64,000 bases of DNA from Aquidulcibacter paucihalophilus (GCA_030285985.1 CP127384.1:1724501-1788500), one strand, 5' to 3'. Positions 34,955-44,145 are shown, numbered from the stretch's first letter. Program-made: numbers and translations. Notes: generated from the letters alone by a model not told the origin.

Positions 34955-35512
34955 TCAAGCGAGGCCGCCCGTCAGGTCCAGCCCCGGCGAAGCCGGCGGC
35001 GCACCGTCGGGATCGAGGTCCAGCTGCATCAGGGTGACGTCCAGCCACCGTTCGAATTTCCAGCCAACCTGGCGATAGACGCCGGCGTCCCGGAATCCGA
35101 GCGCCCGGTGCAGGGCGATCGACGCCTCACTGGTGTCACTGTCGCTGATGGCACCGATCAGATGCCGCAGGCCATGGTCGCGGCTTCGGGCGATCAGGCC
35201 TTCGAGAAGGGCCCGGCCCACGCCCCGCCGACGCGCGTGCGCCTCGACATAGATCGAAACCTCGACGCCATAGCGATAGGCCGGACGCGGCCGGAACGGC
35301 GAGGCATAGGCATAGCCGGCGAAACGGCCATCGGTTTCCGCGACGAGCCACGGCAGGGCGTGTCCCTGCACCGCCGCGAAGCGCCGGATCATCTCTTCAA
35401 GCCCGGGCGGCGTGGTCTCGAAGGTGGCGGTGCCGCCCTCGACCTCGGCGCCATAAAGGGCCGTGATCGCCGGCAGGTCGCCTTCGACGGCATCCCTCAG
35501 CACAGGGCTCAT
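34955..35512 (-). CDS. GNAT N-acetyltransferase, phosphinothricin/methionine-sulfoximine type
   Basis: A protein of 185 residues with the acetyl-CoA loop ARRRGVGRALLEGL (about 93–106), YVEAHARRRG before it, and the C-terminal ALHRALGFRDAGVYRQVGWKFERW, characteristic of the Pat/Bar/MddA group. The likely activity is acetylation of methionine sulfoximine, phosphinothricin or a related amino-acid analogue, in the cytoplasm. Length is normal. Confidence 0.85.
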   Translation of the reverse strand: MSPVLRDAVEGDLPAITALYGAEVEGGTATFETTPPGLEEMIRRFAAVQGHALPWLVAETDGRFAGYAYASPFRPRPAYRYGVEVSIYVEAHARRRGVGRALLEGLIARSRDHGLRHLIGAISDSDTSEASIALHRALGFRDAGVYRQVGWKFERWLDVTLMQLDLDPDGAPPASPGLDLTGGLA

Positions 35513-35607
35513 CGGGTCCGCCGGGGTCGGGTGCAGTTGTCAGCAACGGTCAGTGGCATCTTCGGAGAACCTTGTTAACCTAAACCCTCAACCGGGGAGA
35601 GGGGATC

Positions 35608-36075
35608 ATGAGAACACATCTTTTCGTCGCGGCTCTGGCCGTTTCAATCGTCGCCGGCTCGCCGGGCGTGGCCGCCGCCCAGTCCAAGCCGGGCATGGCA
35701 CCCCCCGCGCCGCCGCCGGCCTCTACCATCGACATCCGGGTCTGCAATGAGAGTGGCCGCAACGGCACCGTTGCGATCTCCTATATCGAGGTCGGGACCG
35801 GCCGGTTCATCAACCGCGGCTGGTACACGGTGAATGCGGGGGCCTGTACCGCGCTGGTCTCCACCGACAACACCATTTTCTACATGTATGGCGACACGAC
35901 GGATGGCTCGGGCCGGGTCTGGCGTGGCAACCATCCCCTGTGCGTCCAGTACCCCGGACCCTACACCTTCTGGTCCGACGGCAGCTCGACGTGCCCGGCG
36001 GGCTACGAGACCCGTGACTTCGTGGTTCTGACCGCCGAGAGCGTCGGGCAATATACCTGGACGCTCGAACCCTGA
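35608..36075 (+). CDS. exported DUF1036-like protein
   Basis: A protein of 155 residues with a signal peptide ending GVAAAQ. The mature protein has IDIRVCNESGRNGTVAISY, a GWYTVNAGACT segment and paired cysteines (CNES, ACT, LCVQY, STCPAG), consistent with disulfides in the periplasm. The pattern matches DUF1036, whose function is unknown. ATG 35608 follows GGAGAGGGG. It converges on the oligopeptidase gene. Confidence 0.75.
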   Translation: MRTHLFVAALAVSIVAGSPGVAAAQSKPGMAPPAPPPASTIDIRVCNESGRNGTVAISYIEVGTGRFINRGWYTVNAGACTALVSTDNTIFYMYGDTTDGSGRVWRGNHPLCVQYPGPYTFWSDGSSTCPAGYETRDFVVLTAESVGQYTWTLEP

Positions 36076-36082
36076 GGCCGGG

Positions 36083-36099
36083 GCGGGGCTCAGCCCCGC
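36083..36099. terminator. GC hairpin between convergent genes
   Basis: GCGGGGC (36083–36089) pairs with GCCCCGC (36093–36099) around TCA. It overlaps the oligopeptidase stop codon and lies eight bases after the DUF1036 stop. There is no long T-run, so the terminator call is tentative. Confidence 0.35.
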
Positions 36100-38270
36100 T
36101 CCCACCCCTTGTCGATGGCCCAGACGGCGAAGGCATAGTCGTGGGCGACTTCCTTCAGATAGTCGAACCGCCCCGATGACCCGGCGTGGCCCGCTTCCAT
36201 GTTGATCTTCAACAGGATTGGCTTGCCCGAGGTCGTGGCTGGCCGCAGCTTCGCCACCCATTTCTCGGGTTCCCAGTAGGTCACCCGCGGGTCCGACAGG
36301 CCGCCGGTGGCCAGCACCGCCGGATAGGCCATCGGGCCGACCTGATCGTAGGGGCTGTAGCTCATCATGTAGTCGTAGGCCTCGGGGTCCTCGATCGGAT
36401 TGCCCCATTCGGGCCATTCCGGCGGGGTCAGCGGCAGGCTGACGTCGCTCATGGTGTTGATGACGTCGACAAACGGCACGCCGCCGATCACCCCGGCCCA
36501 CAGGTCAGGCCGCATGTTGTTGATCGCCCCCATCAGCATCCCGCCTGCCGACCGGCCCTCGGCCACGATCTGACCGGCCCGGGCATAGTCGCGGGCGATC
36601 AGGTGTTCCGCCGCGGCGATGAAGTCGGTGAAGGTGTTCTTCTTGGTCATCCGCCGCGCGGTCAGGAACCAGTTCCAGCCCTTGTCGGAGCCGCCGCGCA
36701 CGTGGGCGATGGCGTAGATCCAGCCCCGGTCGACCAGCGACAACCGGTTGGTCGAGAAGCTGGCCGGGATCGGGCTGCCGTAGGAGCCGTAGCCGTACAG
36801 CAGCACCGGCGCGGAACCGTCGACCGGCGTATCCCGCCGGCGCAGCACCGTCACCGGCACCAGTTCGCCGTCAGGGGCAGGGGCGTTGAGCCGTTCCACG
36901 ACATAGTCCGCCGCGTTATGGCCGGACGGCACCTCCTGCACCTTGCGCAGGGTCCGCTCGCGCGTCGCCAGGTCGTAGTCATAGGTCGAGGTCGGCGTGG
37001 ACGGCGAGTTGTAGCCGTAGCGCATGACCGTGGTGTCGAACTCCGACGCCCCCGCCAGCGACAGGGAGTAGGCGGGCTCGTCCACGGCGATCTCGTGCTC
37101 GGCACCGGCCCGGTCGCGGATGATGATCCGGGTGTTGGCGTCGGCCCGCTCCTGACGGGCGATATGGTTCTTCACCAGCGCCACGCCCTCGATGTAGCGG
37201 CCCGGCGTGTGCGGGACGAGATCGGTCCAGTGCGCCTTGCCCGGCGTCGCCGTCGGGGCCTCGACGATCTTGAAGTCGATGGAGTCGTCGGCATTGGTGC
37301 GGATCACCCAGCGGTCACCCCAGTGGTCGGCCTCGTACAGCCGGCCGACGTCGCGCGGCTGGAGCACGACGGGCGTTGCGGTCGGGGTGGCCCCCGGAAT
37401 GACCCGCGCCTCGGATGTCTCCTGGTTGCCCACGGTGATCAGAATGAAGGCGTCATCGGCCGTGCGGCCGACGCCGATGAACATGCCGTCGTCGTCCTCC
37501 TGGTAGACCAGGGTCGTCTCGCCACCGCGAGCGGGCCGGCGGAAGATCTTGTCCGGACGGCCGTTGTCGTCGCGGTTGGTCCAGAACAGCCACTGGCTGT
37601 CGGGTGAGAAGGTGAAGTCGCCGATGGCCGAGCCGACCGGATCGGGCAGGACCTCACCGGTCGCCAGATCCTTGACGAAGATCTGGTGCACCTCGGACCC
37701 CTGCGCGTCCTCCGAATAGGCGAACAGGGTATGGTCCGGGCTCTGGCCCGCCGAGGACACCTCCGAATAGGCCTTGCCCGCCGCCAGGGCGTTGGCGTCG
37801 AGCAGCAGCTGGGCTTCACCGGCCCCGCCCCGCGGCCTGCGCATATAGCGGGGATGCTGATCCCCGGTGCGGTATTCGACGTAATACTCCCACGGGCCGT
37901 CAGGGGAGGGGACCGAACTGTCCGCCTCCTTGATCCGCCCCTTCATCTCCTCGAACATCGCCGCCTGCAGGGGCAGGGTCGAGGCCATCATAGCCTCGCG
38001 ATAGGCATTTTCCGCCTCGAGGTGTTCCTTGACGTCGGCCTTGATCAGCGTCGGGTCGCGCAGCACGGCCTGCCAGTTGTCGTCCTTCATCCACTGATAG
38101 TCGTCGGTGCGGACGCGCCCCAGCTGCTCGATGCGGACCGGAATCTTCTTCGCGACGGGCGGGACGGGCGTACCTTGGGACATCGAGGCTCCGGATGGGC
38201 GGGCTTGGGCGGGAAGGGCGGTTGCCGCGAGCACAGCGGCGGATGTGGCGAGAAGGTCGCGGCGGTTCAT
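36090..38270 (-). CDS. ptrB: oligopeptidase B-like S9 peptidase, Tat exported
   Basis: A protein of 726 residues. It has a twin-arginine leader (MNRRDLLATSAAVLAATA), a seven-bladed propeller (about 60–440) and an alpha/beta-hydrolase domain. The catalytic serine is in EGRSAGG (about 555) and the histidine in EAGHAGSSGR near the C-terminus. HVRGGSDKG is a conserved S9A landmark. It should cleave short peptides after basic residues. E. coli PtrB is cytoplasmic, so export is a difference. ATG 38270 is chosen for the Tat leader. Confidence 0.85.
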   Translation of the reverse strand: MNRRDLLATSAAVLAATALPAQARPSGASMSQGTPVPPVAKKIPVRIEQLGRVRTDDYQWMKDDNWQAVLRDPTLIKADVKEHLEAENAYREAMMASTLPLQAAMFEEMKGRIKEADSSVPSPDGPWEYYVEYRTGDQHPRYMRRPRGGAGEAQLLLDANALAAGKAYSEVSSAGQSPDHTLFAYSEDAQGSEVHQIFVKDLATGEVLPDPVGSAIGDFTFSPDSQWLFWTNRDDNGRPDKIFRRPARGGETTLVYQEDDDGMFIGVGRTADDAFILITVGNQETSEARVIPGATPTATPVVLQPRDVGRLYEADHWGDRWVIRTNADDSIDFKIVEAPTATPGKAHWTDLVPHTPGRYIEGVALVKNHIARQERADANTRIIIRDRAGAEHEIAVDEPAYSLSLAGASEFDTTVMRYGYNSPSTPTSTYDYDLATRERTLRKVQEVPSGHNAADYVVERLNAPAPDGELVPVTVLRRRDTPVDGSAPVLLYGYGSYGSPIPASFSTNRLSLVDRGWIYAIAHVRGGSDKGWNWFLTARRMTKKNTFTDFIAAAEHLIARDYARAGQIVAEGRSAGGMLMGAINNMRPDLWAGVIGGVPFVDVINTMSDVSLPLTPPEWPEWGNPIEDPEAYDYMMSYSPYDQVGPMAYPAVLATGGLSDPRVTYWEPEKWVAKLRPATTSGKPILLKINMEAGHAGSSGRFDYLKEVAHDYAFAVWAIDKGWERG

Positions 38271-38355
38271 GTCGAAGCCCCTGAAATGACGCCGGACCTT
38301 GTGCCCGCACGCCACCCGCCGTCAAATGACAAACGCCAGTGACGGGACAGGCTCC

Positions 38356-39219
38356 ATGTTCGATCTTCAGACGCCGCCTCAACCCGCCTGGGAGCTGGTG
38401 CAGGCGCAGGACCCGGTTCAGATCCAGGAGCCGCCCATAGCGGAGCTCGCTGCGCCCGCCTGGGACCTGACCGTCGGCCTGATCAGCGCCACGGTCCAGA
38501 TCGATCAGAACAACGGTGACGGCACCCGCCGCGTCGGCACAGCCTTCCTGATCAATGCGCCGCGCCCGGACGGCACGCCCCGGACCGTGCTGGTGACGGC
38601 GCACCATGTGCTCGACGGCATGAGCAACCGGGACGCCCGCATGGGCTGGCGCAGCGAGATGCCGGGCGGCGGCTGGCGGTTCGCGCCCGATCCCTTGCGC
38701 ATCCGTGACATGGCCGGCGACCGGCTCTGGACCAAACATCCCGAGCGCGACATCGCCGTGATGGAGATTTCGGCCCCGCCGGCCTTCACCCGCGCCGCCA
38801 TACCCCTGGGCTGGCTGGCCAGCGGTGAGGACCTGGACAGCTGGCAGGTCGGGCCGGGGGACGAGCTGATGACGCTCGGCTTTCCGCGCGGCTATTCGTC
38901 GAACACAGCGGGCTTTCCAATCCTGAGGACGGGCCGCATCGCCTCCTGGCCACTGACACCGGTCGAGAACTTTCCGGTCTTTCTGCTTGATTTTCCAGTC
39001 TTTCCGGGAAACTCAGGCGGGCCCGTTTTCTGGACGCCGGCCGCGCGCAAACTGCCGGGCACCGTGCAGCCCGACCATCCGTTCATCGCTGGTGTTCTGA
39101 CGTCCGAGGTCCGTCCGTCGGATGAACCGCTGGGCATCGGGGTGGTCGCACACGCCAGCTATGTCCGTGAAGCGATCGCCTTGCTGGATGCCGCGCCGAC
39201 GGTGGGTCAGGGACCGTAG
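38356..39219 (+). CDS. trypsin-like serine protease without leader
   Basis: A protein of 287 residues with the chymotrypsin-fold triad: His in VTAHHVLDG (about 80), Asp in RDIAVMEI (about 134), and Ser in PGNSGGPVF (about 222). No signal peptide or membrane helix is visible from ATG 38356, nor from the alternative start at 38326, so it looks cytoplasmic unless secreted another way. There is no PDZ domain, unlike DegP. The substrate is unknown. The dif site lies 26 bases after its stop. Confidence 0.8.
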   Translation: MFDLQTPPQPAWELVQAQDPVQIQEPPIAELAAPAWDLTVGLISATVQIDQNNGDGTRRVGTAFLINAPRPDGTPRTVLVTAHHVLDGMSNRDARMGWRSEMPGGGWRFAPDPLRIRDMAGDRLWTKHPERDIAVMEISAPPAFTRAAIPLGWLASGEDLDSWQVGPGDELMTLGFPRGYSSNTAGFPILRTGRIASWPLTPVENFPVFLLDFPVFPGNSGGPVFWTPAARKLPGTVQPDHPFIAGVLTSEVRPSDEPLGIGVVAHASYVREAIALLDAAPTVGQGP

Positions 39220-39244
39220 GTCGCGTCCCCGGAGCTGTATCCAG

Positions 39245-39272
39245 AATGCGCATAAGATATATTATGCGAAAT
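39245..39272 (+). other. dif: dif site (XerCD chromosome dimer resolution)
   Basis: Left arm AATGCGCATAA, 6-base centre GATATA, right arm TTATGCGAAAT. Each 11-base arm matches 9 of 11 positions of E. coli dif (GGTGCGCATAA and TTATGTTAAAT), with the same 6-base spacing. The site sits in the 72-base gap between convergent genes, a typical setting, and stands out as AT-rich in GC-rich DNA. It marks the replication terminus zone. Confidence 0.9.
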
Positions 39273-39291
39273 CATGGAGCCGTACTCGGGC

Positions 39292-40161
39292 TCAGGCCTT
39301 CCTGACCCGGTCCTGCAGCCGAGCCGCCAGGCTCGAGGTGTCCCAGCGCGCGCCGCCCATGGCCTGAACCTCGGAATAGAACTGGTCCACCAGCGCCGTC
39401 AGCGACAGATGCGCGCCGTTCGCGCGCGCCTCATCCAGCACCAGACCCAGATCCTTGCGCATCCAGTCGACGGCAAACCCGAACTCGAACTGGCCCTCGG
39501 CCATGGTCTTCCAGCGGTTGTCCATCTGCCAGGACTGCGCGGCACCCTTGGAAATGGCGTCATAGGCCGCGGTCGTGTCGAGGCCCGCGACCTCAGCGAA
39601 ATGCACCGCTTCCGCCAGACCCTGAACGACGCCGGCGATGGCGATCTGGTTGACCATCTTGGTCAACTGGCCGGAGCCCGACGGCCCCATGTGTTTCACG
39701 GCCTTGGAATACGCCATCAGGGTCGCCTCGACCCGCGCCAGCGCAGCCGCATCCCCGCCGGCCATCACGCTGAGCTGGCCGTTCTCGGCCCCGGCCTGCC
39801 CGCCGGAGACCGGGGCGTCGATGAAGGCGCATCCGGTTTCGGCCGACAGCGCGGCCATCTCGCGCGCCACGCGGGCTGAGGTCGTGGTGTGATCGACGAT
39901 CACGGCACCGGCGGCCAGATGCGGCAGCGCCTCCGTCACGACCTGCCGCACATCATCGTCATTGCCGACGCACAGGATGAGCAACTCGACGCCGTCTGAC
40001 GCCTGCGCCACCGTCGCGGCGAATGCTCCGCCGGTCGCATCGGCCCAGGCCCTTGCCTTGTCCGGCGAGCGATTGAAGCCCGTGACCTCATGTCCTGCCT
40101 GAACCAGATGGCGCGCCATCGGGCCGCCCATCACGCCCAGACCCGCGAAACCGATCTTCAT
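39292..40161 (-). CDS. NAD(P)-dependent beta-hydroxyacid dehydrogenase (3-hydroxyisobutyrate type)
   Basis: A protein of 289 residues. The Rossmann loop is GFAGLGVMGGPMA. DAPVSGGQAGAENGQL is the substrate-binding signature, and GQLTKMVNQ contains the catalytic Lys (about 170) of the 3-hydroxyisobutyrate / tartronate-semialdehyde dehydrogenase family. Length is normal. The exact hydroxyacid is not resolved. The start overlaps the flavin-reductase stop by four bases (ATGA), so the pair is an operon. Confidence 0.85.
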   Translation of the reverse strand: MKIGFAGLGVMGGPMARHLVQAGHEVTGFNRSPDKARAWADATGGAFAATVAQASDGVELLILCVGNDDDVRQVVTEALPHLAAGAVIVDHTTTSARVAREMAALSAETGCAFIDAPVSGGQAGAENGQLSVMAGGDAAALARVEATLMAYSKAVKHMGPSGSGQLTKMVNQIAIAGVVQGLAEAVHFAEVAGLDTTAAYDAISKGAAQSWQMDNRWKTMAEGQFEFGFAVDWMRKDLGLVLDEARANGAHLSLTALVDQFYSEVQAMGGARWDTSSLAARLQDRVRKA

Positions 40162-40655
40162 ACGCCTGGCTCCTCGGCGACGCCGTAGCGTCCACGGAAA
40201 TAGGTCAGGCCGGCCCCTGCCCGCGTCTCGAACCCCTTGACCGCGCCGACGATCGTCAGGTGGTCGCCCATGATGATCCGCTCCGCGGCGACGCAGTCCA
40301 GTCGGGTCAGGGCGTTCTTCAATCTGGGCGGCTCAGGGCTGGAACTGTCGAATTCGTCGGATGACAGGCGGCAGACGCCCCAGGCGAAGCGATCCGACAT
40401 CTCGCGGTCCTCGACCGGCAACATATGCACGGCGAATCGTTCAGCGCCGGCGAAGCCGTCGTGGCGGTCCGAGGCCCGGTCCAGACACCAGAGTACCAGC
40501 GGTGGCCTCAGGGACACGGATGTGAAGGAGTTGATCGTGATGCCGTAGGGCCCGTCGGGCGTATGCGCCGTCACCACGCAGACCCCGGTCGCGAATCCTC
40601 CGAGGGCCCGGCGATAGGCGGTGATGTCAAAGGCGTCGGTTTCGGAGGTGCTCAC
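40158..40655 (-). CDS. flavin reductase family protein
   Basis: A protein of 165 residues with the FMN-binding split-barrel pattern: ALGGFATGVCVVTAHTP, then GITINSFTSVSLRPPLVLW and a C-terminal YFRGRYG. The family uses NAD(P)H to reduce FMN or FAD, often for a partner monooxygenase. None is adjacent. It is the first gene of the pair with the beta-hydroxyacid dehydrogenase. Confidence 0.85.
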   Translation of the reverse strand: MSTSETDAFDITAYRRALGGFATGVCVVTAHTPDGPYGITINSFTSVSLRPPLVLWCLDRASDRHDGFAGAERFAVHMLPVEDREMSDRFAWGVCRLSSDEFDSSSPEPPRLKNALTRLDCVAAERIIMGDHLTIVGAVKGFETRAGAGLTYFRGRYGVAEEPGV

Positions 40656-40768
40656 GCCTGACGACTATGCGACCGGCCCGGTCCGGGCAAGGCGCGACAT
40701 GGGAAACGCGGCCTTAACCTTGAGGCCCCCACCCTGCCCCTGAGTTCTTCGCCAAAGGTCCGCCTGCC

Positions 40769-41671
40769 ATGTCCCTGAGCGATCGTCCGATCCTCATCAA
40801 GAAGATCAAGAAGGTGGTCGGCGGCGGCCACCATGGCGGTGCCTGGAAGGTCGCCTACGCCGACTTCGTGACGGCGATGATGGCCTTCTTCCTGTTGATG
40901 TGGCTGATCAATACGACCGATCCCGAACAGAAGCGCGGCATTGCGGAGTATTTCGCGCCGGCCAGTGTGTCCTCGACCACCTCCGGCTCCGGCGGGATTC
41001 TGGGTGGCACGGCCCTCGGCGACGACGGCTCCAAGAGCTCGGGTTCCCAGTCCGTGATCAGCGAACTGGCCCCTGAGGCCCCGGCTGATTCGCCGCAGGC
41101 AGTCGGCCAGAACTCGAACCTCGCCGCCGCCAGCGAAGAGGCCCTGCGCGAGGAGATCACCCGCCGCGAGGCCGCCGAATTCGCCTCGGCCGCCGAATCG
41201 CTGCGCCAGGCCATGCAGTCGATGCCGGAACTGGCCGAACTGTCGAAACAGCTGATCATCGACCAGACACCGGAAGGTCTGCGCATCCAGCTGGTCGACC
41301 AGGAAGGGCGGTCGATGTTCGATCCGACCTCCTCCCGGCCCAACGCGCGGGCCCAGCTGCTGTTGCGCACCGTCTCGCGGGTCATAAACCAGCTGCCCAA
41401 CCGCATCTCGATCACCGGCCACACCTCGGCCGCGCCCGGATCAAACCGCGCCACCCTGCCGACCGATTGGGCCCTGTCTTCGGCCCGCGCCAATGCCTCA
41501 CGGCTGATCCTGCAAAGCGCCGGCGTGGACGGCGACCGGGTCTATCAGGTCTCGGGCAAGGCCGGTTCGGATCCGCTGTATCCCGATGATCCCACCCTGG
41601 CCGGCAATCGCCGCATCGCCATCGTCCTGCTGCGCGAGGCTCCGGTCCTGCCGACGGATACCAGCCTGTGA
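40769..41671 (+). CDS. motB: flagellar motor stator protein MotB
   Basis: A protein of 300 residues. The basic N-terminus is followed by AYADFVTAMMAFFLLMWL, in which D32 is the proton-binding residue. A flexible Ser/Gly linker leads to an OmpA-like peptidoglycan-binding domain (about 165–290) with ITGHTSAAPGSN and DWALSSARANA. It anchors the stator to the cell wall. No motA is adjacent, as is usual in Caulobacterales where the two genes are apart. Confidence 0.95.
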   Translation: MSLSDRPILIKKIKKVVGGGHHGGAWKVAYADFVTAMMAFFLLMWLINTTDPEQKRGIAEYFAPASVSSTTSGSGGILGGTALGDDGSKSSGSQSVISELAPEAPADSPQAVGQNSNLAAASEEALREEITRREAAEFASAAESLRQAMQSMPELAELSKQLIIDQTPEGLRIQLVDQEGRSMFDPTSSRPNARAQLLLRTVSRVINQLPNRISITGHTSAAPGSNRATLPTDWALSSARANASRLILQSAGVDGDRVYQVSGKAGSDPLYPDDPTLAGNRRIAIVLLREAPVLPTDTSL

Positions 41672-41676
41672 GCCCG

Positions 41677-41700
41677 CGCCCCGCATGCATGTGTGGGGCG
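41677..41700 (+). terminator. hairpin after motB
   Basis: CGCCCCGCA (41677–41685) pairs with TGTGGGGCG (41692–41700), with one G–T pair, around a 6-base loop, five bases after the motB stop. No T-run follows, so this is a tentative terminator. Confidence 0.4.
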
Positions 41701-41794
41701 AATGGCCTTGCTCCGGCCCCTGGCGCGGGTGCAAATCACGGGATGAAGCGGCCAGCACTTCCCTGTCGGCGAAATTGGATGCGGACCTGAGGCC

Positions 41795-42553
41795 GTGACC
41801 TTCGTTCCCCAGCGCCAGCTTCGCTTCTATATGACAGCCGTGGCCCCTTGCCCCTATCTGCCGGGCCAGACCGAGCGGAAGGTGTTCGCCAATCTGCCGT
41901 TCAGCGAGGGCGTCCACGTCAATGACGAGCTGACCCAGGCCGGGTTCCGGCGCAGCCAGAACATCGCCTATCGCCCGGCCTGTGAATCCTGCGACGCCTG
42001 CGTCTCCGTCCGCCTGCCGGTGCCTGAGTTCAGCTTCTCAAGATCACAGCGCAAGGTACTGAAGCGAAACACAGACCTTTCGCGCGATCTGGTCGAGGCC
42101 GAGGCCACGACCGAACAGTTCGACCTGCTGCGCCGCTACCTCAACGGCCGGCATCCCGGCGGCGGTATGAGCGGCATGGGCTGGCTCGACTACGTCGCCA
42201 TGGTCGAGGATACGGCCGTCCGGACCCATCTGATCGAGTACCGCCTGCCCTCGCCCGACGGCGGTCCCGGCGATCTGGTCGGCGTCTGCCTGACCGACCT
42301 GCTCGGGGACGGCCTGTCGATGGTCTACAGCTTCTTCGACCCGACGCTCGAGGCCCGCAGCCTCGGCCGGTTCGCCATCCTCGACCATGTCCGGCAGGCG
42401 CAGATCGTCGGCCTGCCCTATGTCTATCTCGGCTACTGGGTCCGCGGCTCGAGGAAGATGGACTACAAGTCCGGGTTCCGGCCGATGGAACAGCTGACCA
42501 AACTCGGCTGGACGCGACTGGCTCAGCCGGCCACGGGAGTCGACGTCGAATAG
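41795..42553 (+). CDS. bpt: aspartate/glutamate leucyl-tRNA-protein transferase
   Basis: A protein of 252 residues. It opens QRQLRFYMTAVAPCPYLPGQ, then RRSQNIAYRPACESCDACVSVRLPV with the cysteine set of the bacterial Ate1/Bpt family, and ends with YVYLGYWVRGSRKMDYKSGFRP. It adds leucine from Leu-tRNA to proteins with N-terminal Asp or Glu, marking them for ClpS/ClpAP. The start is GTG 41795. The 3′ end overlaps the convergent M48 protease gene by 31 bases. Confidence 0.9.
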   Translation: MTFVPQRQLRFYMTAVAPCPYLPGQTERKVFANLPFSEGVHVNDELTQAGFRRSQNIAYRPACESCDACVSVRLPVPEFSFSRSQRKVLKRNTDLSRDLVEAEATTEQFDLLRRYLNGRHPGGGMSGMGWLDYVAMVEDTAVRTHLIEYRLPSPDGGPGDLVGVCLTDLLGDGLSMVYSFFDPTLEARSLGRFAILDHVRQAQIVGLPYVYLGYWVRGSRKMDYKSGFRPMEQLTKLGWTRLAQPATGVDVE

Positions 42554-43557
42554 GCTTCGCCCGGGCCCGGGTCCGTGTCGTTCCACACCCCCGGATCGAT
42601 TCCGCCACCGAATTTCACCAGGGCGTCGATCCGTTTCTGGATCGGCGGATGGCTGGCGAACAGGCCTTCCAGCCCGACGCCGTCCGGCTGGTTGTCGAGG
42701 AACAGCTGCTGCACCTCATCCGGCCCCTTCAGGCTTGAACGGCCCTCCACCTTGCGCAGGGCCGAGATCATGGCGTCGGGGTTCTTGGTCAGCTCGACCG
42801 CTCCGGCATCGGCGACAAACTCCCGCGTCCGCGACAGCATCATCCGGATGACGATGGCCAGGGCGAAGCCGACGGCGGCGAAGGCCAGGCCGATCAGGAT
42901 CAGCGGCATGGCATTCTTGTTGTCCCGCTTCCCGCCACCGCGCGAATAGATCAGGCCGCGGAACACCAGCTCCGCGATCACGCTGATGATCCCCGCGAAG
43001 ATCGAGGCGATCACCATGGTCCGCACGTCCTTGTTGATGACGTGGGTCAGTTCATGCGCCAGCACCGCCTCCAGTTCGTCGCGGGTCAGGGCCGCGACCA
43101 GTCCGCGGGTGACCGTGATGCTGTACTGACCCTCGTGGAGGCCGGTGGCGAAGGCGTTGAGGCTGTCGTTGTCGATGACGCGCAGTGTCGGCGTCCGCAG
43201 TCCGCGCGATATGGCGAGGTTTTCCAGCAGGTTGTACAGGTCCGGCTCAGACTTCCTCTCAACCTTCCGCGCCCCGGTCATGAGGTCGATCATGGTCTGG
43301 CTGCCGAAATAGGAGATGGCGAACCAGATGCCGGCGACGACGAAGGCCAGCGGGATCGTGCCGCCCAGCCAGGAGGCGGCCAGGGCCATGTCGTCGCCCA
43401 GCCCCCGCCCCGTTCCGGGCAGGAAGCCGAACCCCATCAGGACCAGCTGCAGTCCGTAGATGATGAAGATCATCAGGACGGGGAAGGCGGCCAGCAGCAG
43501 CAGGGACCGGGTGTTGTTCGCCCAGATATGGGTCTGGAGCCCGACGGCGCCCATCAA
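42523..43557 (-). CDS. M48 family zinc metalloprotease (HtpX-like)
   Basis: An inner-membrane protease of 344 residues. Two N-terminal helices (about 15–40 and 60–80) precede the zinc site HELTHVINKD (about 165–174), another pair of helices (about 178–235), and the downstream third-ligand region REFVADAGAVEL. It has the HtpX layout and a longer C-terminus. It is nine bases downstream of LemA; LemA–M48 pairs are common and point to envelope protein quality control. ATG 43557 or 43554. Confidence 0.85.
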   Translation of the reverse strand: MMGAVGLQTHIWANNTRSLLLLAAFPVLMIFIIYGLQLVLMGFGFLPGTGRGLGDDMALAASWLGGTIPLAFVVAGIWFAISYFGSQTMIDLMTGARKVERKSEPDLYNLLENLAISRGLRTPTLRVIDNDSLNAFATGLHEGQYSITVTRGLVAALTRDELEAVLAHELTHVINKDVRTMVIASIFAGIISVIAELVFRGLIYSRGGGKRDNKNAMPLILIGLAFAAVGFALAIVIRMMLSRTREFVADAGAVELTKNPDAMISALRKVEGRSSLKGPDEVQQLFLDNQPDGVGLEGLFASHPPIQKRIDALVKFGGGIDPGVWNDTDPGPGEAYSTSTPVAG

Positions 43558-43566
43558 TGCGACCCC

Positions 43567-44145
43567 TTACGCCGTGAAGCGGACCTTGGGCGGCGCGGCA
43601 TTCATGGCGGCGCGATCGCCCTCGCCCACGTCGAAGAAGGGCTTGTCCGCGCCGAAGCCGACCATGCCCGCGAACAGGACGGTGGGGAACTGGCGGCGGA
43701 GTGCGTTGAACTCACCAACGGCGCTGTTGAAGAACCGGCGCGCGGCGGCCAGCTTGTTCTCGATGTCCGAAAGCTCGCGCTGCAGCTCGAGGTAGTTGGT
43801 GTTCGCCTTGAGGTCCGGATAGGCCTCGGCGACCGCGAACAGCCGGCCGAGCGCGCCCGTCAGCATGTTTTCGGCCTGCACCTTGTCATTGACCGAGGTG
43901 GCGCCGGCGGCGGCGGCGCGCGCCTGGGTGACGGCGTCCAGCGTGCCGCGCTCGTGCGTGGCATAGCCCTTCACGGTCTCGACCAGATTCGGGATCAGGT
44001 CCTGGCGCTGCTTCAGCTGCACGTCGATGTCGGCGAACGACTGGTCCGCGCGCTGGTCCAGGGCGACCAGCTTGTTATAGGCGCCGACGACGATGAACAG
44101 CACCAGGGCGACGATGACGGCGATGACGATCAGGGTGACGATCAT
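43567..44145 (-). CDS. lemA: LemA family protein
   Basis: A protein of 192 residues. One N-terminal helix (IVTLIVIAVIVALVLFIVV) is followed by YNKLVALDQRADQSFADIDVQLKQRQDLIPNLVETVKGY, in shorter pieces the standard LemA helical core, and RRFFNSAVGEFN with FPTVLFAGMVGF near the C-terminus. Function is poorly known. It is the first gene of a pair with the M48 protease. Confidence 0.9.
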   Translation of the reverse strand: MIVTLIVIAVIVALVLFIVVGAYNKLVALDQRADQSFADIDVQLKQRQDLIPNLVETVKGYATHERGTLDAVTQARAAAAGATSVNDKVQAENMLTGALGRLFAVAEAYPDLKANTNYLELQRELSDIENKLAAARRFFNSAVGEFNALRRQFPTVLFAGMVGFGADKPFFDVGEGDRAAMNAAPPKVRFTA

